Shown here: positions 24,050 to 35,207 of the stretch, in pieces
How positions within the stretch are numbered: position 1 is the stretch's first letter
How the letters are laid out: the number at the start of each line of letters is the position of its first letter
Assembly (NCBI GenBank): GCA_022376515.1
Contig: WTXI01000018.1
Location: 124,001 to 188,000 of the forward strand
Length of the DNA stretch: 64,000 nt
Direction: 5' to 3'
Source: Lactifluus volemus
Taxonomy: Eukaryota; Basidiomycota; Agaricomycetes; Russulales; Russulaceae
Position numbers and translations under genes: made by a program
The notes under the pieces: generated by a model
What the model was told of the DNA's origin: nothing
What the model saw: only the letters and a program-made list of their open reading frames with translations
Database searches by the model: none

Positions 24050-24080
24050 AGTGTTTCCCAATTAGTAATTGGGAAACACT
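24050..24080. repeat. Near-perfect 31-nt palindrome at a gene's 3' end
   Basis: AGTGTTTCCCAATTA, one central base, then its reverse complement TAATTGGGAAACACT. The last base overlaps the stop codon (TCA on plus) of the minus-strand gene at 24080-24646. A transcript of either strand would fold into a 15-bp hairpin. It may act as a 3'-end signal, or be a head-to-head transposon-end remnant. Confidence 0.8.
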
Positions 24081-24646
24081 CAGAGATCTTGCGCGAGCGC
24101 ACCATCAGGCCCCTCTGGCTGCTTCTCAGGCTCGAGCTCAGGGTTAACCTCATCGCCGACCGTGGGGGGAGACTAAATCAGCAAAAGGGATGGTTGGACA
24201 AAAAAGCAAAGAATGGAAGGGGGGGGGGGGGGGATGAGTAAAATGCTTGTACCTGACACGCAATCGTGAGCCTGCCTTGTATGCGCGTTCGACGAACACG
24301 CCTGACGCGCTGTACGGAGAAAATGACCTCTGAGAGCTCGTCGACACGCAAGTCCGTGAGGTGCGGAACTGAGCGCGTAGAGAATACCAGTACGTGTGTG
24401 AGTTTGGTCCCCGATACTGATAGGTAACGTACCGCGCGAGCCCGGTCCAGAGGAGGGCAGAAGAAGTGAGGGGAGGGGAGTTGGTGAGATACTATTGCTG
24501 GCTAGCGGAAAGCTAGTGCATCGAACGGAAGGTATACGGCCAGGGACGATTGACTTGAGGTTGACAATTGCATAGGCAAGCGCGGTGCTATGGGACCCTT
24601 GGCTGGTCACTTCAGAGGTGGAGAAGAGCGGAGTGGTTGTCATCAT
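24080..24646 (-). CDS. Small unknown protein, 140 aa
   Basis: Not recognised. Exons (minus): 24433-24646, 24253-24368 and 24080-24172; phases close at 423 nt. The first third is Ser/Thr/Pro-rich. The middle exon encodes a helix-prone basic segment (HLTDLRVDELSEVIF followed by an Arg-rich RVRRVRRTR). The end is acidic (DEVNPELEPEKQPEGPDG). The intron between exons 2 and 3 contains a run of about 14 Gs on the plus strand. The start is one of two adjacent ATGs at 24641-24646 and could lie upstream. The stop codon overlaps the 31-nt palindrome. Reading-frame continuity across two GT-AG introns supports a gene, but there is no family match to confirm it. Confidence 0.5.
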
Positions 24647-25447
24647 CAGCGGAGGTTATGAGTTCTATGTCACGTTTTTTTTTTTGCGTTTCTGAGCCTG
24701 TAATTACAGAGCAAGAGTGTTCCATGATCTTGTTAAGGCCCAATTTCAGTGTGAAAAAGTGAGAAAACGAAAATTATAATCGAGCGAAGGAAACACGGGA
24801 GTTGCACGAGGACACGGAGAAGGACATTAATTTCTGGACGTAAAGGCAGCCTGAGCTACCACGGCTCTGTGTCCTCATCACTTTCCACACCATAATTCGA
24901 CATCCACTCCGTGTGACCAGATTCCACTAGTATCTGTTGTATGTTGGGATCTTCTTTACCCGGCGAAGGCAGGTCTTTGTATTCCGAGTTCTAGATACGG
25001 TTAGACATATTCAGTGATGTACAGGTCAGGCTGACTCGAGGTCAGAGAGTCAAGGGTCAGATGAGGGTCATAACGGCCCAGCGGGCAAGAATCTGGGCGC
25101 GAACCTGAGTGCGAACCATCATTGATGACTCAGATCTGCTCGATTTCGATCAATTATCCGAGGATCTCTGATATGGAAGTTTCCCACAGACCCTTGACAC
25201 CCCATCAATCAAAGTCAGGCCCTCGACGGTGGGTCGGGGTCCGACCTCGTCAGACCCGGACAACGCTGGACGTATTTGGATGATAAAAAATGTTGTTAAA
25301 CTGCGCCATCCGAAACTGCGATGAATGCCATTTAGTTGTATTTGATCGGGTGCGGAAATGACGAATTATAAGGGGCACAGGTGCGAACGCGAGATCATCC
25401 CCGGGCCTACATTGCCGCATTTGCTCGGCTCAGTGAAACTCTCGTAT
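24647..25447. other. Intergenic, no gene seen
   Basis: A run of Ts lies at about 24676-24687. No gene, RNA or repeat could be supported before the upstream module at 25448. Confidence 0.35.
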
Positions 25448-25590
25448 AGGCAATATTTGGTGATGTACAACCCGGACTGGTAGTTATTTTGCCATTTCCT
25501 CGTTCTCTGGATTCCCTTCGGGAAAGTCGTTTCCTCGTGGCGTGATGAGCTCACGCGGTCTCCATCACGTGTTCGGTGATACGACACCCT
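25448..25590. repeat. Upstream module, copy 3
   Basis: Third copy of the module at 16455-16645, lying about 200 bp upstream of the second seven-helix gene. It keeps TTTGGTGATG, ACAACCCGGACTGG, CGTTTCCTCGTGGCGTGATG and TCCATCACGTG. Confidence 0.7.
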
Positions 25591-25784
25591 TTTCCAGATA
25601 TTGTTCACCCATATACAGCAATCTCATGTGGGTTCCCAACACATACAGCTTGGCAGAGAACTCGATAAATTCATCCACTCTGATGACTGGCGCAAGGCTG
25701 CCCTATTCTTGGCTTTCTCCCCCTTTTTGTCTGACACGGCTCCTGTGCTCCTTCAGCCTTGCAAAGATAACCTAGTCCGCCACC

Positions 25785-27183
25785 ATGTCCAGCACTGCTC
25801 TCAACCCTACTGCCAGTGCATACTACTCTGTTTATAAGTCAGCAGTGTATATTAATCTATTTGTCGGGATCGCGTGGGGTGGGCAACTAGCCTCTTTGCT
25901 GCTACTCAGTCCTCATATTTTGTTCTACGTCTCATCCCAGGTATTTTTGTCACATTATATGCTGTATCTGTCTACATCCTTCTGTAAGATTCTACCATGC
26001 CTTTGTTTACGACGTGGGGATGCACTGATTTCCTTAGCGGCAGACCGGGCCTGTTGTCATCTCGATCCAGAATATTCATGTTGGGGATGACCACCTTGAT
26101 GTTCACCTTGGGCCTCATCGCACTCGTGTTGGAGACTGCGTTTGGATTCCAGCAAGTGCGCTCAGCCCTTTACCCACTGGCAACAGGTGGCGGGATATGG
26201 TCCTTTATGGACACCGCTATCATCTTTGCTACTTTCGAAACCATCAATTGCATAATGGTAGACCCCGTGAACCATGGACGATCCGCACTGGCAACTGATT
26301 CGCACGTCTAGTACATTCTGAGTGACATTATCTGCGCCTGGCGTGCGGTCATCCTTTGGAACAGAGACAAGCGCGTCATCGCCATTCTTCTGCTTTTCAT
26401 CCTTGGAAATATAAGTTCGTGCGGTGTTCATTCGTCATTTCCGTCCCATTCTCACGACCAGAGTACGCGTTTACAGTTGCCGCTGGATCTGCCCTTGTCG
26501 TCGACCTCTCACCCTTTTTCAATCCGAGAATTCATAATGAAAAACCGCAAAGGCACGCGCTGATCTTGGTTGGCACAACGTTTGGAATCAACTTGCTCTG
26601 CACAGGGTTGATAGGATGGAAGGCTTGGTGTGCTCTTTGCGCTTACAGTTCTCTTCTAGACCACTATTGTCCTGACGATTTCGTGCACATAGGGAGCATC
26701 GTGTCACTATCAAACAGCACCTCGGGGAGTGCAATGTGTCGACGAGAGTCGAGAAGATTCTCGCTATCCTCATTGAGTCTGGACTCGTTTACTGTTGTCT
26801 CTGGGTATGTTTTTTTTTTCCGCAGAAAGAATATACGCGACCCAGGGGGTTTCACCAAACGATACAGATTGTCTACTTGATAGCAGGGTTCGGTGTGTTT
26901 CCTGAGCCATTCGCCACCGCCATGAAGCTAGCCTTATTGGTTTCCCCGGTGAGCACGGTGGCGCTAGATTTGTCTCGGGCGCTGAATCGCATTACAGGGT
27001 GCTTACCCAACGCTCATTATCATCCTCGTTTGCATGCAGAAGAGCCCCATCGATTTCTACTCGGCGCACGTGAGCGGAATGGTTTTTGCGAATAATGAAC
27101 CACCGTCCAGCTCGTACAACCAAGCTGGTCGTATGTTACCTGTGAAGACATTGGATGAAGGAAATAACGTAGATACAAGTTAA
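25785..27183 (+). CDS. Fungal seven-helix membrane protein, copy B
   Basis: Close paralogue of the gene at 17163-18552. Exons: 25785-25878, 25941-25983, 26038-26257, 26312-26414, 26462-26627, 26693-26948 and 26998-27183, giving 355 aa. Exons 1, 2, 4, 5 and 6 have the same lengths as in copy A. Exon 3 carries three extra codons (ATG-type insertion before GGIWSFMD) and exon 7 one fewer. Splice donors and acceptors fall at the same positions, so both copies look functional. The duplication includes about 200 bp of upstream sequence and the 3' flank. Differences are scattered and mostly do not break the frame, consistent with purifying selection since duplication, though this was not measured. 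Confidence 0.85.
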
Positions 27184-29120
27184 TGAGACTGGGTGACTCA
27201 TCGTTCGATCACTCCTTATTGCATTTCTTGACCCTATCATATATCTTTCTATTTTATCTGACAAGTCACGTTCCTGGACATATCCTTTGTGCCAGTGGAA
27301 TGGTTCCCACAATCATTGAATGTATATGACTCTTTCCTCTTCTTTAAACAGAGGGTGGTTGCTTTTTGGTGCTTCATGCCTGGTCCCTCTTTCGGTCCAC
27401 CAGCGGCAAGTTTCACACGTGACTTTGCATAAAGCGTAAGTTTTCCCTATGTGACATAGATTTGGCATCAAGTTCTCAACTGATCGTGTTTCTGATGCCA
27501 ATAAGACCCTGGCCTACTAGTAATCTCCCTGATAAGGTCCAGACATCAACAAGTGCCCTTGCGATAGAAAAGATCATTCATGATGATCTGAAATAACTGA
27601 AGACTGACTAACTGCTGGTACTTTCCCATTCAGTCGTATACTGTATTTGAAAGAATAGTAACAATACCGTGACTTCTCGGTCTAGACCTCACAGTAAAAA
27701 GGAAAGTGCTGTTGGGGCCATACCAAAGTCAATGGTAGAAACATGAGCACACGACAGCAAAGTCAGGAAGCAGTGTTCTGGTTTGTGTCCGTGACAATAT
27801 CCAGCTTGCTAATCTAGATGGTGCTAGAACTATAGGGGTGTGGAAAAAACAGAGCACTGGACGATGGGACAGACAGAACACTGGGCGATTATGCCGGGAA
27901 AGCCTAAGCACTGGGAGTAACGGCCTCGTGACCACGTCTGGGCTAAAAGGGGGTTGTCAGTCGCTGAGACTGCTAGCGCTCGCGTCGTAAAAGTATTGAA
28001 GGCACGCATGGTTTTACCGAGAGTCAACAGGTCATTAGCTAGCTGACAGGTAAAAGACAGAGGGAACAACTTACAAAGAACGAGAGAAGAAGGATGAGTC
28101 AAAGAGGGTCAAGTTAACTTACTGAAAGCTGCCTTGAAGCAGGCACCATCTTGGGTATAGTCCATCTGCGCGAGATAGCGATCTTGTATTATTTACGACG
28201 CGAAGCACCTGGCACAACCAAACATCACATTGTCTAATTATCGCGTGCTTTAGAGCCTAGGTTCATGCAGTATCCTAGCGTTTGATAAACTGTCAGTGTC
28301 AGACAGTGAGTAAGTCTGGGGTACACGTCCGGCCCCGGCCGTGAGAAAGGATTGAAGATAGGAGCGTGACAGCATGCCTGCCGCCTGAGTGAATATAACC
28401 AACAAAAAAATCACCATTATTATTCTCAAACTTTCCCCCCGCAAAAAATTAAAATAAAGACTCGGTTTCCAGGGCTGCGAATCGACACGTAGAGAAAAAA
28501 CCATGGATTGGGAAAAGCTAGCCATAGCGTACCCTTGGACCGGGTCATCTTCTGACATTTCCCACGACTGCCCATCCGCCTTTGCCAAGGTCTTTGCGCT
28601 TCCCGTGCATTTTTATTTTTTCATACGGTGCCCTACCTTCAGCCCCTGACACAACCCTGTGAGCTGCTGTACACATGAGTTGTCGTATTTTGTTATTGTT
28701 AAAGTCGGGATCAAGCCATCTGATGATCGATGATCAGTGTGTGATAGAGGAACCTAGGCTTACTAAATCCGTGGTAGCGGTAACGCCGGTAAGCTTACCC
28801 GGATCACATAATCAACGGGAATGACCGAGATCACCTAGCGCTCGGGCATAAAGGCCACAGAGTATTGCTAGCAGCTACATTCAAGAATCCATATTCTATC
28901 ATCAATAAAATCGATGTAGATATAATTAATCAAACGTCGACACGCTCACAAACACTTGTCGTGATAGTACCGCCTCTCGCGCCATAGCTGCGCCCGCGGT
29001 TGGCGTCATTGCACGCCCTTACCACTCTTTCGTTTTGCCCAATGTTACGGTACCTCCTCCCTTCCACCACCCGCGTTAACGTTCCGCAAGTCTGACTCGC
29101 ATGCTTTCGTTATTACTCCC
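27184..29120. other. Long intergenic stretch, no gene supported
   Basis: Nearly 2 kb. Two minus-strand open frames (27830-28102, 90 codons; 28250-28588, 112 codons with one hydrophobic run LRIIMVIFLLVIF) have no family features or splice support. The 3' flank near 27365-27440 resembles the flank of the first seven-helix gene. No RNA gene was recognised. Confidence 0.35.
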
Positions 29121-31178
29121 ATGTCCGATCACCCCTCCCTCACTCCCCAACCGTCAATGGACTCCGCTCCTCTAAATGAGCCTCGCCCGGCTGGGCCAGC
29201 TGGAAAATGGGCTAAGAGGGTTTGGATACATCTCACCAAGCATGTTGGCATCGGTATCATATGTTCAGTCGCATATTTCGATCCGTACGTGCTCTTTTCA
29301 CCCTTCTCGTATACCTCAAAGTTCATGTGCAGTTCTTCGATACCAGTGGGAACTGGAGCGTCGATTTACAGGGAGGCTCACAATTTGGATACAAACTTCT
29401 CTTCATCGTCCTGTTGTCTGGGATATTTGCCGTAATTCTCCAGGTTGTTTTCTTCACTGGGTTATTATCCCGTTGCTAAGTGACTCACCTCCTTTTCCCT
29501 TTTTTTTTTCAAGGCTTTGGCGTGTAAACTCGGTGTAGTCACGGGTCTTGGTCAGCAGACTTCCTTTTTAGGCGAACTTCACCACTAAAATCTGGACTTT
29601 GGTCAGATCTTGCCTCTCACTGTCGGCTCCTACTGTACAATCGCTCGAAGCACCGCAGATTATGGCGCTGGTTAATCTTATATCCTCTTTATATCATCTC
29701 GGAAATAGCCATCATCAGTACTGATTTGGCAGAGCTCCTGGGATCAGCTATCGCGCTCAATCTCCTGTTTCCTAAGCTTCCTCTTTGGGGTGGCGTCCTC
29801 CTCACGGCGTTCGATGTCCTCTTGATCCTTGCCTTTGCGGACCCTATCCATGGCCGTCCTGTACGAGCATTCGAGTTCCTTATAGGTGTCTTAGTAAGCA
29901 CTTCCTTCGAAGTCTTCTATCGTATCCACCTCACCCGGGACAGGTTTTAATTGTATTGGTATGCATGTGTATCCTCGTCTCCAGGGTCCAGGTACAATGG
30001 GACGAAGCCTTTCAAGGGTTTCTCCCTTCTAAGACCCTGTTCCAACATGGCGGCCTATACGCTTGTGCGAGATTGTTCGGTCCCACTTGGTTTTCATGCT
30101 AACGAGGCAAATTGTTCTAGCCGTCGGCATTCTTGGCGCGACAGTTATGCCTCACAGCCTGTTTCTAGGGTCCGCCTTGGCCACACAAGATCGAGCGTCA
30201 GTGAAACCCGTTGCTCTCCCTAGTCCATCCAGCACGCTTGCGACGACACAGAAGGGTCTCAAAACGTTGTCGAGACTTTTCCGGCCTATCCATGTTGACA
30301 CATCGGAGGAATTTGCACGTCACGTAGATCGACCCAACAATTCACTCGCGTTTGTGAAAGCGCACCTAAATCATGGGATAGTGGATCTCGTCGTCAACCT
30401 TCTGGGTTTGGCCGTCATCATTAACTCGTTGTAAGCGTGGTCATTTTCCTACCCTTAAAACCGTTCATGTGGCACGCACAACAGGATTTTGATTCTAGCG
30501 AGTGCCGTCTTCAACCAACCTGGTGTTCAAGTTACCACTGCCGATATCAACGATGCCCATTCTATTATTCGCGACATCGTTGGGAGGGGTGAGTTGTTTC
30601 GTAAATGCTAGGTAACCCTCGTTTAGCTCTTCGCTAGGTGCCGCGGCCATCTTTGCCCTAGCGCTTCTCTCTTCTGGGCAAAGTGCGTCTCTCGTGGCCA
30701 CCATCGCAGGCCAGATAGTGTCGGAAGGTTTTCTCCGCTGGCGCGTCTCAGTGAGTATTATTATGAGTAAAGGAGACATCACCATATATGATCTATCAAT
30801 ATTCAGCCTCTCGTCCGGCGCCTTCTCACACGGCTATTAGGCCTCATCCCCTCCGTGGTAGTGGCTGTGTCACTGGGGCAGTCGGGTATCAGCACGATGC
30901 TCATCGCGTCGCAAGTTGTGCTCTCTATCGTGCTCCCTTTCATCATCTTTCCGCTCATTTGGCTCACATCATCCCGCACGGTGATGCGGGTGCGTGTACC
31001 CCGCGCCGTACGGACGGAGAGGAAAGACGAATCCGAAGAGGAACAGGGCGTAGTTGAGGATGAGTATTTGGACTTTAGCAATGGGTGGATCACGACGACG
31101 ATCGGATACGCCATGTTGGTGTTGATCGTACTTGCGAATGGTTACGTACTTATTACGCTTATTCTTGGTACGAGTTAA
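29121..31178 (+). CDS. NRAMP-family divalent metal transporter
   Basis: Proton-coupled importer of Mn2+/Fe2+ and related ions, like yeast Smf proteins; membrane-located. Exons: 29121-29284, 29347-29443, 29514-29550, 29607-29893, 29944-30064, 30121-30430, 30485-30588, 30638-30750 and 30807-31178. They total 1,605 nt (534 aa). Family signatures are visible: the helix-1 metal site DPGN (split by intron 1), helix-3 [20 protein letters not shown], helix-6 [14 protein letters not shown] containing the MPH motif, and the transport signature [21 protein letters not shown] hydrophilic loop with [15 protein letters not shown] follows helix 6. The C-terminus has an acidic stretch ([17 protein letters not shown]) before the last membrane span. 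No damage was seen. Which compartment it serves cannot be read from the sequence. Confidence 0.93.
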
Positions 31179-31828
31179 AGCTTTAAAGCTAGAGATGTCA
31201 TACAGTAGATTTTGTAGTACCATACTCACGCCATCTACACCCTTATAGACACGTTAGAGACGCTTCTTGGCCGATAGTATCGAAAGGGTAATCTGAGTGC
31301 CGTGTTTTTGTACAGTAATGTTTAAAAAGTTTGCGATTTGCAAGTCTTGTTCCCAGCTTATCTTTTATCCGGCAACTTGGAGGTGTTTTGGATTACTCGA
31401 TAACGTTCCAAGTTGTTTAAAGTTGTGTGCGAATCGCAACTATGTCTTTGCTATCTATGCAATTATCAGAAGCCCAAGGAAGGAGTCTCAGTTAGGTAAG
31501 TTACTTTAAGTCACGGTCATGCGGCGTTTCCGGTTCCTCCAAGGGTCGCCGGATGGTCAAAAAGAGGACTTTGGCTTGATTGACGCCCTTCGGGGCGTTA
31601 GGGAATAATGCGGGGAAAATCGGATCATCTCAGGCTTGTCATCCAAGAACACCGACGCGCCTTACCCAAAATTGCTGATCCCCAAAAGTACATATTGGTA
31701 CAGACGGCACCCACAGAAGGGTCGAAAGACTATACATGGTACATGAATAGGTATGGGCATCACCGTCATATCGCGAAGCGATAACGGTGTGCAGTACAAA
31801 CCCCGTACAGAAAAAACAAACAAACAAA
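31179..31828. other. Convergent intergenic space
   Basis: Between the NRAMP gene (plus) and a P450 (minus). No gene or repeat was recognised. Confidence 0.4.
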
Positions 31829-34020
31829 TCAATCACTCCCAAGTGTCGTGGCCAGTACTAGTGCTTCTGCTTTCTTCGACCTCGGCTTTATGGTACACGG
31901 AAATTCCTTTGGGTGACTATGACCGTTTTGATCAATTCATGTCCCAATCCGATGACAATAGCAAAGGGTGTGTAGAAAAAAATCAGACTTACGTGGCAAG
32001 TCCAGATATGTATATCTCCTCTGGGATGATCTCCTGCTCGTTCCCGTCCAGCGCTGGGGTAATGTCGAATGCGGCTAGGATGGAGGCGATTGAGATCCAG
32101 TCGGTAGAGCGGCCCATGAAACGCCCCGGGCAGATCCGACGGCCATATCCGAACGCGACATCGGCAGTGCATACGGTGGCACCACCCCCAGGAAGATAGC
32201 GTTCCGGGACGAAGCGCTCTGGGTTTGGTCCCACATTTTCTTCATCGTGCAGGATCCCCCTGAGGATTTGCGAATGTGCGTGCGTAAGGGGGTGATAGCA
32301 GCGGAGATAATTGAATACATACCAGCTATTGCCGATGACGAGAGTTCCTGCAGGGAGGAACCAGCCTTCGTAAACGTCGTCTGTGGTAAGTCTGTGCGGA
32401 ATGGCTGTGGAAAATCAATTGTTGATGTAAGTATAGACGTGCTAGGAAATGATGAAAATGCGGCATGCCAAGTGGGACCACAGGGTGCCAGCGGAGCGCC
32501 TCCTCGAGGATGGCAGACACGTATGGCAGCAGTGGCTGATCTCCAAAGTCAGGAAGGCGGTCATTGCCAATAATGGTATCAATCTCTGCTTGCGCCTTTC
32601 GCTGCACATCAGGATAGAGAACCATCGCAAGGATGAACGAATGGAGCACAGACACAGTCTGCGCAGTAACATGATAAGGTTAGTCTACGGTGACCATTAC
32701 AGGATCATGGGTACAAAAAAACTGACTGTATCCTGTGCTCCTGGAACGGGCGTATGCAGTAAGAACAAGTGAGAGATACTATCTCGATGGGGCGGCATAC
32801 CAAGATACATTGTTGCTGGTATTGCCATCGACGTGAATATTTCTTCCTCCGTCGACTGTTCATTGAGCTCGGAAATCATGGAGGCAGCCACAGAAGGCTT
32901 AGCTGTCCCTGAGTCCTACAGTTTCCTGTTAAGAAATTTTTCCTTTCACAGAAAGGAGGGTTCGTGCCATTTGTCTTTTCACAGTCTCATATGGGGCGTG
33001 AAGTGCGGTCTTAACATGTGGTACCCATTCTAATCGTGCTTCTTTCTTAAACCCAGCGCCAGGGAACCACCAGGGCATATATACAACTGCAAAGTAAGTG
33101 CGTTATAAAAGGAATTTGAGGGCATAATTTGAATTCAACGTACGGAAAGGAAATAAGTCGAATATTCGACCACGTAGGGATCCGGCGATAATCGCGCCGA
33201 CTGCCTTCTCAGCGGTTTCGACATTTTTGTCTCCGCGAGGCGCAATATCAATACCATATGCAATGGCAAGGATAATCTGCCCCGCCATACTGAGCAAATA
33301 TCCATCAGTACACAAGTCGGTAGATTCACGCAGTCTCTGTTCTCACTGTCGCATGTGATGCACCAAGTCATCGGGTGTCACAAGCAGATTCCTGAGTAAT
33401 TGGTGGGCACCTTTGAGCTCGATGGGGTGGAAATCCTGCGCCGCCTGTGCATTGAAGTACGAGTGAAACGCCTTGCGCCAGTTGCGCCACCTCGAGCCAT
33501 ACTCGATGAGACCGAAGTTCCACTCCATGTTAATCCTACGCTATACATCAACACAGAACATTCCAGGACAACACAGACGATGCCTTACAGTGTGGTCAAG
33601 CCGGGCATAGCAGGTCTGACTAGTTATGATTACGGCACTCGATGGCATGAAATGGAAGCCCGCACCTGTCGGAATAGATTGCTGACCGACCATCGAGGAG
33701 CTCATTCGCAGCCTTGGCAGAGTTCAGTACTATAATATTTGTACCAAACATCTTGGCATGTACAATGTCCGACCCTGAGGAGGATGGTTAAAGAAAAATT
33801 GGAGAGCGAGTGTGGCAGCCAAACCGAATTCCTTGCTCCATTTTCGAAAGGTTAACCACTCTTCACTTCTGGGCATGTCAAGCAGGTTTCCGATGATGGG
33901 GAGACCCTTGGGTCCTGGAGGAAGGGGGTAATTTGCCTTTTTTCGGCGTGAGACATTCAGAGCGACTAGACAAAGGCCAAGGACCACAGCCCATAAAGTC
34001 GTAGAAAGGTGCAAAGGCAT
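31829..34020 (-). CDS. Cytochrome P450 with two abnormal splice donors
   Basis: Membrane-anchored P450; substrate unknown. Exons (minus): 33825-34020, 33666-33774, 33347-33535, 33144-33289, 32964-33086, 32801-32908, 32727-32740, 32459-32658, 32323-32391, 31993-32259 and 31829-31916. Together they give 502 aa in one frame. Motifs: N-terminal anchor, hinge LPPGPKGLPIIGN, WRNWRK, oxygen-binding GAQDTT formed around a 14-nt exon, ExxR in EEALRWHPVVP, and heme loop FGYGRRICPG. Nine introns are GT-AG. The introns after 32964 and after 32459 lack GT: the donor positions read GA and TT where frame and homology require them. The gene may be a recent pseudogene, may use other sites, or the assembly may be wrong there. 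Confidence 0.75.
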
Positions 34021-35120
34021 TTACAGGAGGATATGAAAGTCCCAGGTCGAGGCACTGGCAAGTGATGGGACTCCTGGGGCGATTTTGACAAACATCGCAG
34101 ATACATATCTATTCAAGCCTAATATTCGTGACCCAAATAGGGCGCCGCGATCAAATCTCAGACAAAGGACCGAGATCATTCCTGTAGGCAGTTTATAATA
34201 TTACCGAGGCAAAAATTCTGATGCCGATTGGTCAGAGTTTGCCGACTCTTCCACTTCTGTGCTCCGGTTTTACCATTGACTTTTGCTTTTGATCCCCTTG
34301 GTTTTTCCTGTCTTGCTTGCTGTGCAGTATTGTCATCACGGTAATCGACGGACACAGACTCGGATGGCAGCTAGGGTCGACTCAAGTTCTGCCCACGCGT
34401 CCTTGAAGCGACGTCGCTCATTGAGCGCCAATATTGGGCTCTTGAGCTTCTGAGATTGATTGCCAGTCGGACTTTCAAATTCATCGCGAAACGGAGGTCT
34501 AATCGCGTCCCCCCGGGCCCCGGTACGGTACAGTGAGGCACTATGACAGAATTCAGAATACGAGAACCGGATTCAGGAAGTCATTACTGGCATTTTTGAG
34601 AGGAGTAGTGTACCCAAATTTGAAGAGAGCTGCTAAAGAGCTTGCAAGTTTCCAGTTCCTCAGATGCTCCGAGTCCACGGTCACGGTCCCCTTTAAAACG
34701 ACAATATTTCATGACTGGCCTCTTGAAACACACACACCTATCATCTTCTCCCGCGGGTGTAGATAGAACTTAGATGCCATGCAAAAACTCGATTTGCACC
34801 GGGAGATGGAGGAGCAAGGTTCACTATAGATAAGCTGAGTACCAATTGTGCCGTCAGGTGACAGTGCGAACCGCTGGTGTTGCAGTAGCGTACAGTAGCA
34901 CCGTATTGGGTTAGCCGTAATTGCGACTTGTCAAAATTGAAAGCCGGAGGAAATTGGTCAGGCCTAGTAGTTGCAAGTGACTTCTGGGCAGCAAGCCGGG
35001 CAGTAACAATAAGGCTGATGGACTGTGCCGGTTTCTGCCAGTGGTCTCCTACCCGTCCTTAGTCTAAGCTCTGCAAGCAGACGCAATGGCTACATTCTAT
35101 CCCACTATGGTAGTAATCAG
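34021..35120. other. Intergenic with a dispersed repeat
   Basis: No gene. About 34435-34530 shares GCCA(A/G)TCGGAC, AAATTCATCGC, AAACGG and GGTAC(G/T)GTAC words with 36800-36915, so a degraded repeat is present twice. Confidence 0.45.
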
Positions 35121-35207
35121 CCTCTGGTAGCTCAACTGGAAGAGCATGGGACTATAACAGTACATCTGGCCATCCCAAGGTTGCTGGTTCGACCCCAGTC
35201 CAGAGGA
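35121..35207 (+). tRNA. Intron-containing tRNA, tyrosine-type, apparent anticodon AUA
   Basis: The acceptor stem CCTCTGG pairs perfectly with CCAGAGG (35200-35206), followed by discriminator A. The D-arm is GCTC...GAGC. The anticodon stem TGGGA pairs with TCCCA. The T-arm is GCTGG TTCGACC CCAGT. The anticodon loop is CT-ATA-A and is followed by an insertion of about 14 nt at the canonical intron position after base 37. T-rich sequence GTTTTTCTT just downstream is a likely Pol III terminator. Intron, U33 and overall layout resemble eukaryotic tRNA-Tyr, but position 34 reads A instead of G. A sequencing error, pseudogene or genuine variant are all possible. Confidence 0.8.

Noticed and set aside
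24219..24233. G run as a possible telomere-like or quadruplex element
   Set aside because: A single homopolymer of about 14 Gs inside an intron; no repeated G-tracts to support structure or function.
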